NCBI GenBank assembly: GCA_910584865.1
Contig: CAJUCE010000012.1
Coordinates: 62,001 to 126,000, forward strand
Source of the DNA: an uncultured Acetatifactor sp.
Lineage (GTDB): Bacteria; Bacillota; Clostridia; Lachnospirales; Lachnospiraceae
DNA length: 64,000 nt
Direction of reading: 5' to 3'
This document shows positions 1 to 8,805 of the stretch, in pieces (position 1 is the stretch's first letter; each line of letters starts with the position of its first letter). The notes under the pieces were generated by a model, which was not told the DNA's origin, searched no databases, and saw only the letters and a list, made by a program, of their open reading frames with translations. A program made the translations under genes and the position numbers.

Positions 1-1
1 C

Positions 2-112
2 CCCATGCTGCAGGGAATTGCCAAGCCGGTGAACGATCTTTCCCGGGGATGTTCCTGGCAGGATATCGTAGGCGTAGTAGCAATCACCGCCGTTCAGGCG
101 CAGTTGTCATAA
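2..112 (+). CDS. pta: Phosphate acetyltransferase, C-terminal end (partial)
   Basis: Only the last 36 codons are in the window; the 5' part lies upstream. The peptide reads PMLQGIAKPVNDLSRGCS and then DIVGVVAITAVQAQ, the conserved C-terminus of phosphotransacetylase. The family interconverts acetyl-CoA and acetyl phosphate in the cytoplasm. It sits directly upstream of acetate kinase, the next enzyme of the acetate/ATP pathway, so the two very probably form one operon. The reading frame is open from the first complete codon and stops with TAA. The identification rests on this short tail plus the ackA neighbour. Confidence 0.9.
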   Translation, partial: PMLQGIAKPVNDLSRGCSWQDIVGVVAITAVQAQLS

Positions 113-114
113 CA

Positions 115-226
115 GCAACTAGCTGCCCCAGTGCCCAGAGGATTTACGGACGCAATCTTTATGCGGCCGGAAATTCTCTGCTGTTACCGGTACTGGGACA
201 GCTTGTTGCGGAACTTAAATAGGAGG
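115..226 (+). promoter_or_regulatory. Structured intergenic element, copy 1 (ackA leader)
   Basis: This fills the pta-ackA gap. The outer stem pairs GCAAC/AGCTGCCCCAGT (115-132) with ACTGGGACAGCT/GTTGC (192-209), 16 of 18 positions matching. An inner stem pairs 138-149 with 167-178 and holds one G-U (141/175) and one A-G mismatch (146/170). Inside it is a CGCA/TGCG hairpin (151-165). After the outer stem comes GGAACTTAAATAGGAGG, whose AGGAGG is the ackA ribosome site. Related copies lie at 4299-4427, 25208-25315 and 29819-29872. Function unknown; an RNA element affecting processing or translation of the next gene is an inference. Confidence 0.7.
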
Positions 227-231
227 ATAGT

Positions 232-1428
232 ATGAAAGTATTAGTGATTAATTGCGGAAGCTCTTCTTTGAAATTTCAGCTCATCGACTCCGAGTCTGAG
301 CGCTGCCTGGCTAAGGGACTGTGTGAGCGGATCGGCATCGGCGGCAGTATGATTACCTATGCTCCGGAAGGCGGAGAGAAAGAGAATACCGTTACCCCCA
401 TGGAGGACCATACGGAGGCTATCCGTCTGGTGCTGGAAGCCCTGACGAACCCGAAGACAGGCGTGGTGAAGAGCCTGGAGGAAATCGGCGCGGTAGGCCA
501 CCGCGTGGTACACGGGGGAGAGAAATTCGCCCAGTCCGTGGTCATCGACGACGCCGTACTGGCAGCTGTGGTAGAGTGCAACGATCTGGCTCCCCTGCAC
601 AATCCGGCCAACCTGATCGGCATCGACGCCTGCAAAAAGCTGATGCCGGGTACACCCATGGTAGGTGTCTTCGATACGGCCTTTCACCAGACCATGCCGG
701 AGGAGGCTTATATGTACGGGCTTCCCTATGAATATTATCAGAAATACAAGGTGAGAAGATATGGTTTCCACGGAACCAGCCATTCTTATGTATCCCGCAG
801 GGCGGCTCAGGTTCTGGGTAAAGAGTATGAGGATGTAAAGATCATCGTATGCCATCTGGGAAACGGCGCAAGCATTTCCGCCGTAAAGAACGGAAAATGT
901 GTGGATACCTCAATGGGCCTGACTCCGTTGGAGGGCCTGATTATGGGTACCCGTTCCGGTGATATAGACCCCGCTATTATGGAGTTTCTGGCTAAGAAAG
1001 AGAACATGGGTATCGAGGATATCATGAATGTTTTAAACAAGAAATCCGGCGTACTGGGGCTTTCCGACAATTTGTCATCGGATTTCCGTGACCTGGAGGC
1101 GGGCTATCATAAGGGAGACGCCAATGCGATCCGCGCATTGAAGACATTCTGCTATCGGGTGGCGAAATACATCGGGGCCTATGTGGCAGCCATGAACGGT
1201 GCGGATGTGATCTGCTTTACGGCAGGTGTGGGAGAGAATGCCCCCATCGTCCGGAATTTTGTGTGCGAATACCTGGGTTATCTGGGGGTTGAACTGGATC
1301 AGGACGCCAATCATAAGCGCGGTGAGGATATTGTGATTACGACGCCTGACAGCCGGACTACGGTGATGGTGATTCCTACCAACGAGGAGCTGGCCATTGC
1401 TAGAGAGACTGTGCGTCTGGTAAATTAA
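232..1428 (+). CDS. ackA: Acetate kinase
   Basis: Makes acetate and ATP from acetyl phosphate and ADP, the substrate-level ATP step of acetate fermentation, in the cytoplasm. The 398-residue length is normal. Visible family motifs are NCGSSSLKFQ near the N-terminus (phosphate-binding ASKHA fold), GVFDTAFHQTMP with the catalytic Asp (about residue 146), the RYGFHGTSH active-site His segment and GTRSGDIDP with the active-site Arg. The ATG lies 5 bases after AGGAGG, which is the 3' end of the structured element upstream. It follows pta, consistent with a pta-ackA operon. Confidence 0.97.
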   Translation: MKVLVINCGSSSLKFQLIDSESERCLAKGLCERIGIGGSMITYAPEGGEKENTVTPMEDHTEAIRLVLEALTNPKTGVVKSLEEIGAVGHRVVHGGEKFAQSVVIDDAVLAAVVECNDLAPLHNPANLIGIDACKKLMPGTPMVGVFDTAFHQTMPEEAYMYGLPYEYYQKYKVRRYGFHGTSHSYVSRRAAQVLGKEYEDVKIIVCHLGNGASISAVKNGKCVDTSMGLTPLEGLIMGTRSGDIDPAIMEFLAKKENMGIEDIMNVLNKKSGVLGLSDNLSSDFRDLEAGYHKGDANAIRALKTFCYRVAKYIGAYVAAMNGADVICFTAGVGENAPIVRNFVCEYLGYLGVELDQDANHKRGEDIVITTPDSRTTVMVIPTNEELAIARETVRLVN

Positions 1429-1734
1429 GCTGATAACGGAAAACATTTTCCGGACAAAATGTATAACTGTACTTGAAGAAAGATGCTGCACTCGGGCGGA
1501 GTTTTTACAGAGTTGCCCGTTCACGTTTATATTCTTCGAATTTCAGGTACTTTCTCTGTGCCCGGTTTATTGCTGCGGGCTGTTTTATGGCTTGGCAGTT
1601 CGGGACTGTGAATTTACAACTATGATACATTTATGTAAAAAGTTGGTGACAAAAGGAAAGTATGCTGATACAGCAGGGTTAAAATGAAAAGGCCGGGACC
1701 CTGCTGAGAAAGAGGCAGATTTGGAGGAAATGGT
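1429..1734. other. Intergenic region after ackA
   Basis: About 300 bases without a supported gene. Short inverted repeats are present (GGAAAA/TTTTCC around 1438-1452; a CGGGC/GCCCG pair around 1493-1520), but none is followed by a convincing T-run, so no terminator is called. It ends in the GGAGG ribosome site (1723-1727) of the next gene. Confidence 0.5.
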
Positions 1735-2805
1735 GTGAGGGACAGCAGAGGATACTCAAGAGGAAGCAGGAGGGAGCATATGCCGCAGAGGATAGGGGAG
1801 AAATATTCTGCAAAGAAACGATTTGACTTATTTTTGTTGTTGATTTGCCTGCTTTTGGTTGTGAATACTTTGTATCTGATGAATATGCAGGCGCAGATGA
1901 ATCGTATGGCAAAATCGTTGAGTCAGATCGCAAGCTCACTGACCGCAAGCATTCAGGATGCGGAGAACAGCGTGGGCCCCGCGCCCACCCAACAGGAGAA
2001 GACCGTGGCTTCTTCCAGGTATCAGTCGGCGCCTGAGGAGGCGGTGAAGCCCCAGGAAGTGGATTATGTGAATCTGTGCGGTCTGCCCGAGGTGGACAAG
2101 CCCGTAGACAGAACTCCCGCGCAGGTACTGAAGCGCCTGGAGGAACTGGCAGAGGACGACGAAGTCATAGCACGGATTTACAAAAATAACACCCGCTATT
2201 CCGATGACATGCTGGATGCGCTGGCGAATAATCCGGAAATGGCGGACTTCGTAGACAATTTCCTCACTGTGGATAAGCGGGCTACCGGCACAGGACTGAC
2301 GGAGGCGGAGAAGAATCAGGAATATCCCCTCTTTCTCCAATGGGATCCTAGATGGGGATATGCGGAATACGGAGACGACAGCAATATAGGGCTGGCCGGT
2401 TGCGGTCCCACCTGTCTGTCCATGATGCTCTATTATCTGAAGGGCGACGGGAGTCTCACGCCGGATATCATTGCGGAATACAGTATGGGAAACGGTTATT
2501 ATATGTCGGGGACAGGGACGGCATGGAAGCTGCTGGAAGATGTTCCGGCTATGTACGGCGTCAGTGTTACTCAGCCCAAGGCATCGGAGAAGACGTTTCA
2601 GAAAGTGCTGGATGAGGGCAGTATTATCATCTGTTCCATGAAGCCGGGAGATTTTACGGCGGGAGGACATTTCGTGGTGATCTATGATTATAATGACGAC
2701 GGATTTCGGATCAATGATCCCAACTGTGTAGCCCGCAGCAGGAAGACATGGACCTTCGAGGAGATTCGCAGGCAGATCAAACATACCTGGGTGTATGAAA
2801 AATGA
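1735..2805 (+). CDS. Membrane-anchored C39-like cysteine peptidase
   Basis: A 356-residue protein with a basic N-terminus, one membrane segment (about residues 31-50), a long charged linker and a C-terminal papain-like domain of the C39_2 type (about 200-356). The catalytic Cys is in AGCGPTCLSM, the His in GGHFVVIYDY and the supporting polar residue in RINDPN. It probably sits on the outer face of the membrane and cuts peptides or wall-associated substrates; the substrate is unknown. The start is a GTG 7 bases after GGAGG. It appears monocistronic or leads into gltX, whose ribosome site follows closely. Confidence 0.75.
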   Translation: MRDSRGYSRGSRREHMPQRIGEKYSAKKRFDLFLLLICLLLVVNTLYLMNMQAQMNRMAKSLSQIASSLTASIQDAENSVGPAPTQQEKTVASSRYQSAPEEAVKPQEVDYVNLCGLPEVDKPVDRTPAQVLKRLEELAEDDEVIARIYKNNTRYSDDMLDALANNPEMADFVDNFLTVDKRATGTGLTEAEKNQEYPLFLQWDPRWGYAEYGDDSNIGLAGCGPTCLSMMLYYLKGDGSLTPDIIAEYSMGNGYYMSGTGTAWKLLEDVPAMYGVSVTQPKASEKTFQKVLDEGSIIICSMKPGDFTAGGHFVVIYDYNDDGFRINDPNCVARSRKTWTFEEIRRQIKHTWVYEK

Positions 2806-2838
2806 GATATATAATAAATGTAGAAAGAGGAATTGGCA

Positions 2839-4293
2839 ATGAAAATCAGGACAAGATATGCGCCCAGCCCTACCGGAAGGATGCATGTGGGGAATCTGCG
2901 CTCGGCCTTATATGAATTTTTGATCGCAAAGCATGAGGGCGGTTCCTTTATGCTCCGTATTGAGGATACGGACCAGGAGCGTCTGGTGGAAGGGGCTACG
3001 GAGATTATTTATCGTACATTGGAGAAAACCGGCCTGGTACATGACGAAGGGCCGGATAAGGACGGGGGATTTGGCCCCTATGTGCAAAGCGAGCGGATCA
3101 AGACCGGAATTTATATGAAATATGCGAAGGAATTGATCGAAAAAGGAGAGGCATATTACTGTTTTTGCGACAAGGAAAGACTGGCGTCTCTGAAGACAGA
3201 GGTGGTGGAGGGGAAAGACATTACCATCTACGATAAGCACTGCCTGTTTCTTTCCAAAGAAGAGATAGAAGCGAATCTGGCGGCGGGAAAACCCTTTGTG
3301 ATCCGGCAGAACAACCCTTCGGAGGGGACGACTACCTTTCATGACGAACTCTACGGCGATATCACGGTGGAAAATGCAGAGATGGACGACATGATCCTGA
3401 TCAAATCGGACGGATTCCCCACGTACAATTTTGCAAATGTGGTGGATGATCACACCATGGAGATCACCCATGTGGTGAGAGGGAATGAGTACCTTTCCTC
3501 TGCGCCGAAGTATACCAGGCTCTATGAAGCCTTCGGATGGGAACCGCCTAAATATGTGCATCTGCCGTTGGTTACGGATGAAAATCATAAGAAGCTGGCC
3601 AAGAGGGGCGGCAGTACATCCTTTGAAGATCTGCTTGAACAGGGCTTTTTGACAGAGGCCATTGTGAATTTCATCGCGCTGCTGGGTTGGAGCCCGGAGT
3701 CCAATCGGGAGATCTTTACCTTGAACGAGCTGATCAAAGAGTTCGATTATCACAGGATCAGCAAATCACCTACGGTTTTTGATATCGTGAAGCTGCGCTG
3801 GATGAACGGGGAGTATATTAAGGCTATGGACTTCGGCGCTTTCTATGAGATGGCCCTGCCCTATTTGAAAAAGGCGCTGACAAAAGATCTTGACCTCAAA
3901 AAAATCGCGGCAATGGTGAAAACCCGCATCGAAGTATTTCCCGATATTGAGGAAATGGTGGATTTCTTCGAGGCGCTGCCGCAGTATGATGTATCCATGT
4001 ACACCCATAAGAAGATGAAGACAAATACAGAGTCATCTCTGGAGGTGTTAAAGGAGGTACTCCCTCTGCTGGAGGCCCAGGAAGATTACTGCAATGACGC
4101 GCTGTATGCCTTACTCGCAAAATACGTAGAGGAAAAAGGCTGCAAGAACGGGTATGTCATGTGGCCTATCCGCACGGCAGTTTCCGGTAAACAGACCACG
4201 CCTGCAGGCGCCACCGAGATCATGGAAGTCCTGGGCAAGGAAGAGTCCCTGGCCAGGATCCGGAAAGGAATCGAAAAGCTGCAGGAGGCATAA
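2839..4293 (+). CDS. gltX: Glutamyl-tRNA synthetase
   Basis: Charges tRNA-Glu with glutamate; in clostridia lacking GlnRS such enzymes often also charge tRNA-Gln, which cannot be decided here. It is a class I synthetase of 484 residues. The HIGH-type signature is in YAPSPTGRMHVGNLRSA, the KMSKS-type loop is KKLAKRGG, and the anticodon-binding helical domain follows. The ATG at 2839 lies 8 bases after AGAAAGAGG; an in-frame TTG two codons upstream is less likely. Downstream is a large hairpin element that separates it from the helicase gene. Confidence 0.95.
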   Translation: MKIRTRYAPSPTGRMHVGNLRSALYEFLIAKHEGGSFMLRIEDTDQERLVEGATEIIYRTLEKTGLVHDEGPDKDGGFGPYVQSERIKTGIYMKYAKELIEKGEAYYCFCDKERLASLKTEVVEGKDITIYDKHCLFLSKEEIEANLAAGKPFVIRQNNPSEGTTTFHDELYGDITVENAEMDDMILIKSDGFPTYNFANVVDDHTMEITHVVRGNEYLSSAPKYTRLYEAFGWEPPKYVHLPLVTDENHKKLAKRGGSTSFEDLLEQGFLTEAIVNFIALLGWSPESNREIFTLNELIKEFDYHRISKSPTVFDIVKLRWMNGEYIKAMDFGAFYEMALPYLKKALTKDLDLKKIAAMVKTRIEVFPDIEEMVDFFEALPQYDVSMYTHKKMKTNTESSLEVLKEVLPLLEAQEDYCNDALYALLAKYVEEKGCKNGYVMWPIRTAVSGKQTTPAGATEIMEVLGKEESLARIRKGIEKLQEA

Positions 4294-4298
4294 TCCGG

Positions 4299-4427
4299 CA
4301 GAGACGGAACAAAAAAACAGTCTCTGAATGAATTATGCCCGGGAGAAATTACCGATGCGCTCTATGCAGCGGGAATTTACTCCCCCTTATGGGCATAATT
4401 CATTCAGAGACGGAACAAAATTAGGAG
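4299..4427 (+). promoter_or_regulatory. Structured intergenic element, copy 4, with long perfect hairpin
   Basis: A perfect 21-bp stem pairs 4320-4340 with 4391-4411. A second stem inside pairs GGGAG-AATT (4341-4350) with AATT-CTCCC (4374-4384), and an inner CGCT/AGCG hairpin caps it. A 16-base direct repeat, CAGAGACGGAACAAAA, occurs at 4299-4314 and 4405-4420. Either copy of CAGAGAC can pair with GTCTCTG at 4320-4326, giving two mutually exclusive folds. The 3' end, CGGAACAAAATTAGGAG, matches the tail of the other three elements and supplies the ribosome site for the helicase. No stop codons interrupt the hairpin, so gene finders may wrongly place the helicase start inside it. Confidence 0.7.
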
Positions 4428-4438
4428 AATATATTTTT

Positions 4439-6391
4439 ATGAATCTGACAAGGGCAAACGAACCACAGAAAGCCGCAATCATGCATTTGCGGGGACCTTG
4501 CCTGGTCCTGGCCGGTCCGGGAAGCGGCAAAACATTCGTAATAACGAATCGGATACTCTACCTGATGGAGCAGGGCATTGCTCCGGAATCCATCCTGGTG
4601 ATCACCTTCATGAAAGAGGCCGCCTGCTCCATGCAGAACCGCTTTCGGGAGCTGGCGGGAGAGGCCTTCGGCAAGACAGTCCGAACCCCTTATTATCCGG
4701 TGAATTTCGGGACATTTCATTCTGTTTTTTATCACATTTTAAAAGAATCCAACGCTCTGAAATCAAATAAACTACTTCATAATTCGGAAAAGAAAAATCT
4801 GATATTACCCATACTAAAGACATATGAAAAACAGCGGAATCCGGCGGGGACGCAGGAGCAGAAAGAAGGACAGGGCAGTCTGCAGGAAGATGCAGCCCGT
4901 ATTCTGGCAGCCATAGGATACTATAAAAATACCATGCAGATGTCCGCGGCCTGCGCAAAGGTTCCCGAAGCATGGCAGCCTGACTTCGAGTCTATCTGTC
5001 GGGAATATGAACTGGCCGTGAGAGAGACCGGACGGCTGGATTTCGATGATATGCTTTATGTGTGCAGACGGCTGCTGGAGCAAAACGGAGCAATCAGAAA
5101 GTATTGGCAGAACCGCTTCCGCTATATCTTGATCGACGAATTTCAGGATATTAATCCCGTACAATACGAAGCAGTGAAGCTGCTGACCGCGCCGCCCTAT
5201 AATATTTTTGCCGTTGGGGACGATGATCAGGCCATATACGGTTTTCGGGGTTCGCAGCCGGAGTGTCTGAAACGCTTCCAGACCGATTTTCAGGCCAGAC
5301 AGCTGCTTCTGGATGTAAATTACAGAAGTCTGGCCGGAATCGTGAGGGCATCCCTGCAGGTCATCGAGGAAAATAAAGACCGGTTTATGAAACAATTGAA
5401 AGCGGCGGATTCTCAAAAGGACCAAGAGAAAATACGGGTGCAGGATCAGGAGCCGGTACATATCGTCTCCTTTGCGGAAAAAGAAGCCCAATATGCCTAT
5501 ATGGTGCAGGCCATAGCCCTGCGGCTTCAGAGGGGAGAGAGCTGCGCGGTTTTGTTTCGCACCAACTCCTATATGCAGGGATTTGCGGCCAGATTGAAAG
5601 CTGCGGAGATTGCTTATGAGATGAAGGAGCGGGCGGCCAGTATTTACGAGCACTTTATCGTGAGCGATATCATGGCATATCTGCTGATTGCAAAGAGGGA
5701 GGGAACAAGAGAGCACATGCTGCGGATTATGAACAAGCCTTCCCGGTTTATCAGCAGAGAGGCTGTGCAGGAGGGACGGGCGGAGATCGGAGGCATCCGG
5801 GCCTATTATGAGAAAGCGCAGATTTCCCGGACGCAGAAGGAAAATATGAGCAGGGAACTGACCCGTCTTGAGAAACAGTTTCAAAATGTCAGAGGATTTA
5901 CCCTTCGGCCGGCTATTCAATATGTACTCAAGGCCATGGGATACGAACAATATCTGAGAGATTACGCCGGCGGGGATCAGGAGAAATGGCAGGAATGGCA
6001 GGAACTGCTGGAATGGTTGAAGGAAGATGCAGGGCACTTTCAGGATGTAAGAGAATGGAAACGCTTTCAGGAGGAGTATGCCAGAACACTGGAGCAAAAC
6101 GGCGTACAGGCCGGGGAGCCGGCCGGGAAACAGAAAAGACAGGCCGCAGTGCATCTTCTGACAGTTCATGGGGCCAAAGGGCTGGAATTTGACAATGTAT
6201 GGATTCCGGACTGCAATGAAAAGAATTTTCCCCACGGGACCATGCCGGATGAAAGCGCGGTTGAGGAGGAACGCAGGATATTCTATGTGGCAATGACCAG
6301 GGCAAAAAAGAGTCTGGAGCTCCTCTACCTTACAGGTACAAAGGAACGCCCCAGACAGCCGTCCAGATTTTTGAATCCGCTTTTTACATAG
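4439..6391 (+). CDS. UvrD/PcrA-like superfamily 1 DNA helicase
   Basis: ATP-driven 3'-5' DNA helicase of the UvrD/Rep/PcrA family, likely in repair or removal of roadblocks. At 650 residues it is a little shorter than typical PcrA. Motifs in order: Walker A GPGSGKT (26-32), Walker B DEFQD, motif III GDDDQAIYGFRGS, the TVHGAKGLEFDNVW motif, and the C-terminal IFYVAMTRAKK motif. The start at 4439 is chosen because AGGAG lies 11 bases upstream; the frame stays open back to 4328 but that stretch is the hairpin element. A second, fuller PcrA probably exists elsewhere; this one may be an accessory helicase. Confidence 0.9.
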   Translation: MNLTRANEPQKAAIMHLRGPCLVLAGPGSGKTFVITNRILYLMEQGIAPESILVITFMKEAACSMQNRFRELAGEAFGKTVRTPYYPVNFGTFHSVFYHILKESNALKSNKLLHNSEKKNLILPILKTYEKQRNPAGTQEQKEGQGSLQEDAARILAAIGYYKNTMQMSAACAKVPEAWQPDFESICREYELAVRETGRLDFDDMLYVCRRLLEQNGAIRKYWQNRFRYILIDEFQDINPVQYEAVKLLTAPPYNIFAVGDDDQAIYGFRGSQPECLKRFQTDFQARQLLLDVNYRSLAGIVRASLQVIEENKDRFMKQLKAADSQKDQEKIRVQDQEPVHIVSFAEKEAQYAYMVQAIALRLQRGESCAVLFRTNSYMQGFAARLKAAEIAYEMKERAASIYEHFIVSDIMAYLLIAKREGTREHMLRIMNKPSRFISREAVQEGRAEIGGIRAYYEKAQISRTQKENMSRELTRLEKQFQNVRGFTLRPAIQYVLKAMGYEQYLRDYAGGDQEKWQEWQELLEWLKEDAGHFQDVREWKRFQEEYARTLEQNGVQAGEPAGKQKRQAAVHLLTVHGAKGLEFDNVWIPDCNEKNFPHGTMPDESAVEEERRIFYVAMTRAKKSLELLYLTGTKERPRQPSRFLNPLFT

Positions 6392-6397
6392 GAAGCT

Positions 6398-6715
6398 TCA
6401 TTCCTGTGTCAGTTCGTCAAACTCGCAGTCGTCCAGATATTCGTCGAATGCTTCCGCTACATTTTCATATTCCTCATCGTCGTCGATGTAATCCAACTCG
6501 GGCTCCTCATTGGGGTCATCCGGATTCTCGCTATAGCGGTAGAACCACACCTCGCCGTCCTCGTTTTCGCCTGCTTCATTCAGGGGAAGCAGCACAATGT
6601 AATCCCTGGATGAAACGGTCAGAATGGTAATGACGGCACAATTTACGATACTGCCGTCGTCCAATTCCAGTTCAACGGTCATTTCCTCATCCTCATAATC
6701 ATTTTTCTTTCCCAT
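6398..6715 (-). CDS. DUF1292 family acidic protein
   Basis: A 105-residue, very acidic soluble protein with many Asp/Glu residues. The pattern (VELELDDGSIVNCAVI, YIVLLPLNE, GEVWFYRY, then an acidic tail) is that of DUF1292/YrzB-type proteins, common in Firmicutes and of unknown function. It has a good ribosome site (GGAGG in the complement, 6727-6723). It converges on the helicase with 6 bases between stop codons, so the two genes probably share a short or overlapping termination region. Confidence 0.85.
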   Translation of the reverse strand: MGKKNDYEDEEMTVELELDDGSIVNCAVITILTVSSRDYIVLLPLNEAGENEDGEVWFYRYSENPDDPNEEPELDYIDDDEEYENVAEAFDEYLDDCEFDELTQE

Positions 6716-6893
6716 GGAACACCTCCTGTATGCTTATGTTATCGCTATTATACTTGTTTTGGGGAAATTTAGCAAGAAAAAGTATAAAAAGGTAGATTTT
6801 CTTGTCATTGAGACTTTTTATTGCGGGGAATTTATGTTAAAATACATTTGTTAATTTTACTAAGTGAAAAATGCGGAACAGGGAGGGAATGCG

Positions 6894-8762
6894 ATGGCAG
6901 AAAACATATTACAGAAAAATCCCCACCCACTAGGTGCTCAAGTGGAGAGCGACGGAGTTCGCTTTTCCTTTGTGTCCAAATCTTCTTCCTGCGGTGTAAT
7001 GCTTTATGACAGGAAGACAGAGAAACTGTTGAAGAAGATTCCGTTTACAGAGGAAGAGAGAATTGGTCATGTATATTGCAAGATAGTGAAAGAGATCGAT
7101 CCGAATTCCACCACATACCTCTTTTTTGAGGAGGACAGGCTGGTCCCTGACGAGAGAGCCAGGCTCTTTTCCAGGAAGATTCCTTACGGGAAGGAGCGGA
7201 ATGCGGAAGATATGAAAGCCGGTTTTGCGGCCGGAGCATTTGACTGGGGACAGGATAGATTCCCCAGGCTGCCATACCACAAAATAATCGCCTATTGCAT
7301 GCATGTGAGAGGTTTCACGAAGCATGCTTCCTCCAATGTGAAGCAGAGGGGGACTTTCGCTGGAGTCGTGGAGAAAATTCCCTATCTGAAAGAGATCGGG
7401 GTCACCACAGTGGAACTGCAGCCGGCATATGAATTTGCAGAGATTCCGGTGAAAGAGAAGGGGACGGCGCCCGTTCCGCATATGAAGAAGGCCGGTATAT
7501 TGGAGAGCTCCGATTCGGAGAAGCTGAATTACTGGGGGTATAAGAAGGGCTATTATTATATGCCTAAGGCGGCATATGCATTTTCAGACGATGCCGCTGC
7601 CGAATTTAAGGAGATGGTGAAGGCATTCCATGAAAATCATATGGAAGTGGTGATGCAGTTCTATTTTCCGAATACGGTAAGACAGATGGAAATTATCGAA
7701 ATTCTGCGTTTCTGGGTGCTGGAATATCATGTGGACGGATTTCATCTGATGGGGGAGAATCCGGGGGCCGATCTTGCGGCCATGGATGATGTCCTGGCGG
7801 ACACCAAGCTGTGGTATTATGCGTTTCACACAGACAGGGTTTATTCCGGAAGCGAGAAGCCGCTTTACCCCCATGTGGCGGAGTATAACGATGCATGGTA
7901 TTACGATATGCGCAGATTCCTGAAAGGGGATGCGGGGATGCTGAACGGCATGATGTACCATATGCGGCATATTCCGGAGAAAGCGGGCGGCATCCATTAT
8001 ATGAGCAATTATTATGGATTTACGCTGGCGGACATGGTATCCTATGATGAGAAGCACAATGCTGCCAACGGGGAGGAGAACAGGGACGGAAATGATTATA
8101 ACTGCAGCTGGAACTGCGGGGAAGAGGGCCCTACACGCAGGCAGACAGTGCGGAAGCTGCGCCTGAAACAGATCAAAAATGCCATGAGCCTGATACTGCT
8201 CTCTCAGTCTACTCCGCTGATCTTCATGGGAGATGAATTCGGAAATAGCCAAAAGGGAAATAACAATCCCTATTGTCAGGATAATGCCGTCACCTGGCTG
8301 GATTGGGGAGGCATTACGAAAAATGCGGAAATCTTCGCATTTTGGAAGATGTTGGTGGATTTCAGGCATAAAAATCCGATTCTCTCCCCGGACAGGGAAT
8401 TGCGGCTGACAGATTATATCGCCTGCGGATATCCGGATTTGTCCTATCATGGGCAGAATGCATGGTGTCCTCAGACAGAAGGCAATTACAGACACATCGG
8501 GATCATGCTGTGCGGAAAATATGCCAAAGCCGGGGACGGCGGCGGGGAAGCCTTCCTCTATCTGGCAGTGAATATGCATTGGGAAAGCCACGGGCTGGCA
8601 TTGCCCAGACTGCCCAAAGGGATGAAATGGAAGGAGGCGTTCTCCACGGAATCCGGCAGGGAAGAAAGCAGGACGAAGACTCAGGAGGAGGGCCCGGAGC
8701 TGATCAGAGCCATCGCTCCCAGAAGCATGACGATGTATGTCGGTGTCCTTGCACCATCGTGA
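6894..8762 (+). CDS. Isoamylase/GlgX-like GH13 protein with lost catalytic residues
   Basis: A 622-residue relative of glycogen debranching enzymes: N-terminal CBM48-like segment (PHPLGAQVESDGVRFSF), a barrel domain and a C-terminal beta domain. Scaffold motifs are clear (KLNYWGYKKGYYYMPKAAY, VSYDEKHNAANGEENRDG, FMGDEFGNSQKGNNNPYCQD). The four GH13 active-site regions are not: region I DVVxNH reads QFYFPN, the nucleophile in DGFRFDxA reads DGFHLMGEN, the acid/base Glu segment reads DTKLWYY, and the HDGFTL Asp reads YYGFTL. I infer a non-hydrolytic glucan-binding or regulatory role. The ATG follows GGGAGGG by 6 bases; a GTG 10 codons upstream is possible. Confidence 0.8.
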   Translation: MAENILQKNPHPLGAQVESDGVRFSFVSKSSSCGVMLYDRKTEKLLKKIPFTEEERIGHVYCKIVKEIDPNSTTYLFFEEDRLVPDERARLFSRKIPYGKERNAEDMKAGFAAGAFDWGQDRFPRLPYHKIIAYCMHVRGFTKHASSNVKQRGTFAGVVEKIPYLKEIGVTTVELQPAYEFAEIPVKEKGTAPVPHMKKAGILESSDSEKLNYWGYKKGYYYMPKAAYAFSDDAAAEFKEMVKAFHENHMEVVMQFYFPNTVRQMEIIEILRFWVLEYHVDGFHLMGENPGADLAAMDDVLADTKLWYYAFHTDRVYSGSEKPLYPHVAEYNDAWYYDMRRFLKGDAGMLNGMMYHMRHIPEKAGGIHYMSNYYGFTLADMVSYDEKHNAANGEENRDGNDYNCSWNCGEEGPTRRQTVRKLRLKQIKNAMSLILLSQSTPLIFMGDEFGNSQKGNNNPYCQDNAVTWLDWGGITKNAEIFAFWKMLVDFRHKNPILSPDRELRLTDYIACGYPDLSYHGQNAWCPQTEGNYRHIGIMLCGKYAKAGDGGGEAFLYLAVNMHWESHGLALPRLPKGMKWKEAFSTESGREESRTKTQEEGPELIRAIAPRSMTMYVGVLAPS

Positions 8763-8805
8763 AATATCTGCATATGATACCTAAAAAGATCATATGGAGA
8801 AATTT

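Noticed and set aside
241..855. Minus-strand frame overlapping ackA
   Set aside because: It lies entirely within acetate kinase and has no family features; it is a shadow frame.
4328..4438. N-terminal extension of the helicase
   Set aside because: The 37 codons coincide with the hairpin element, and AGGAG precedes the ATG at 4439.
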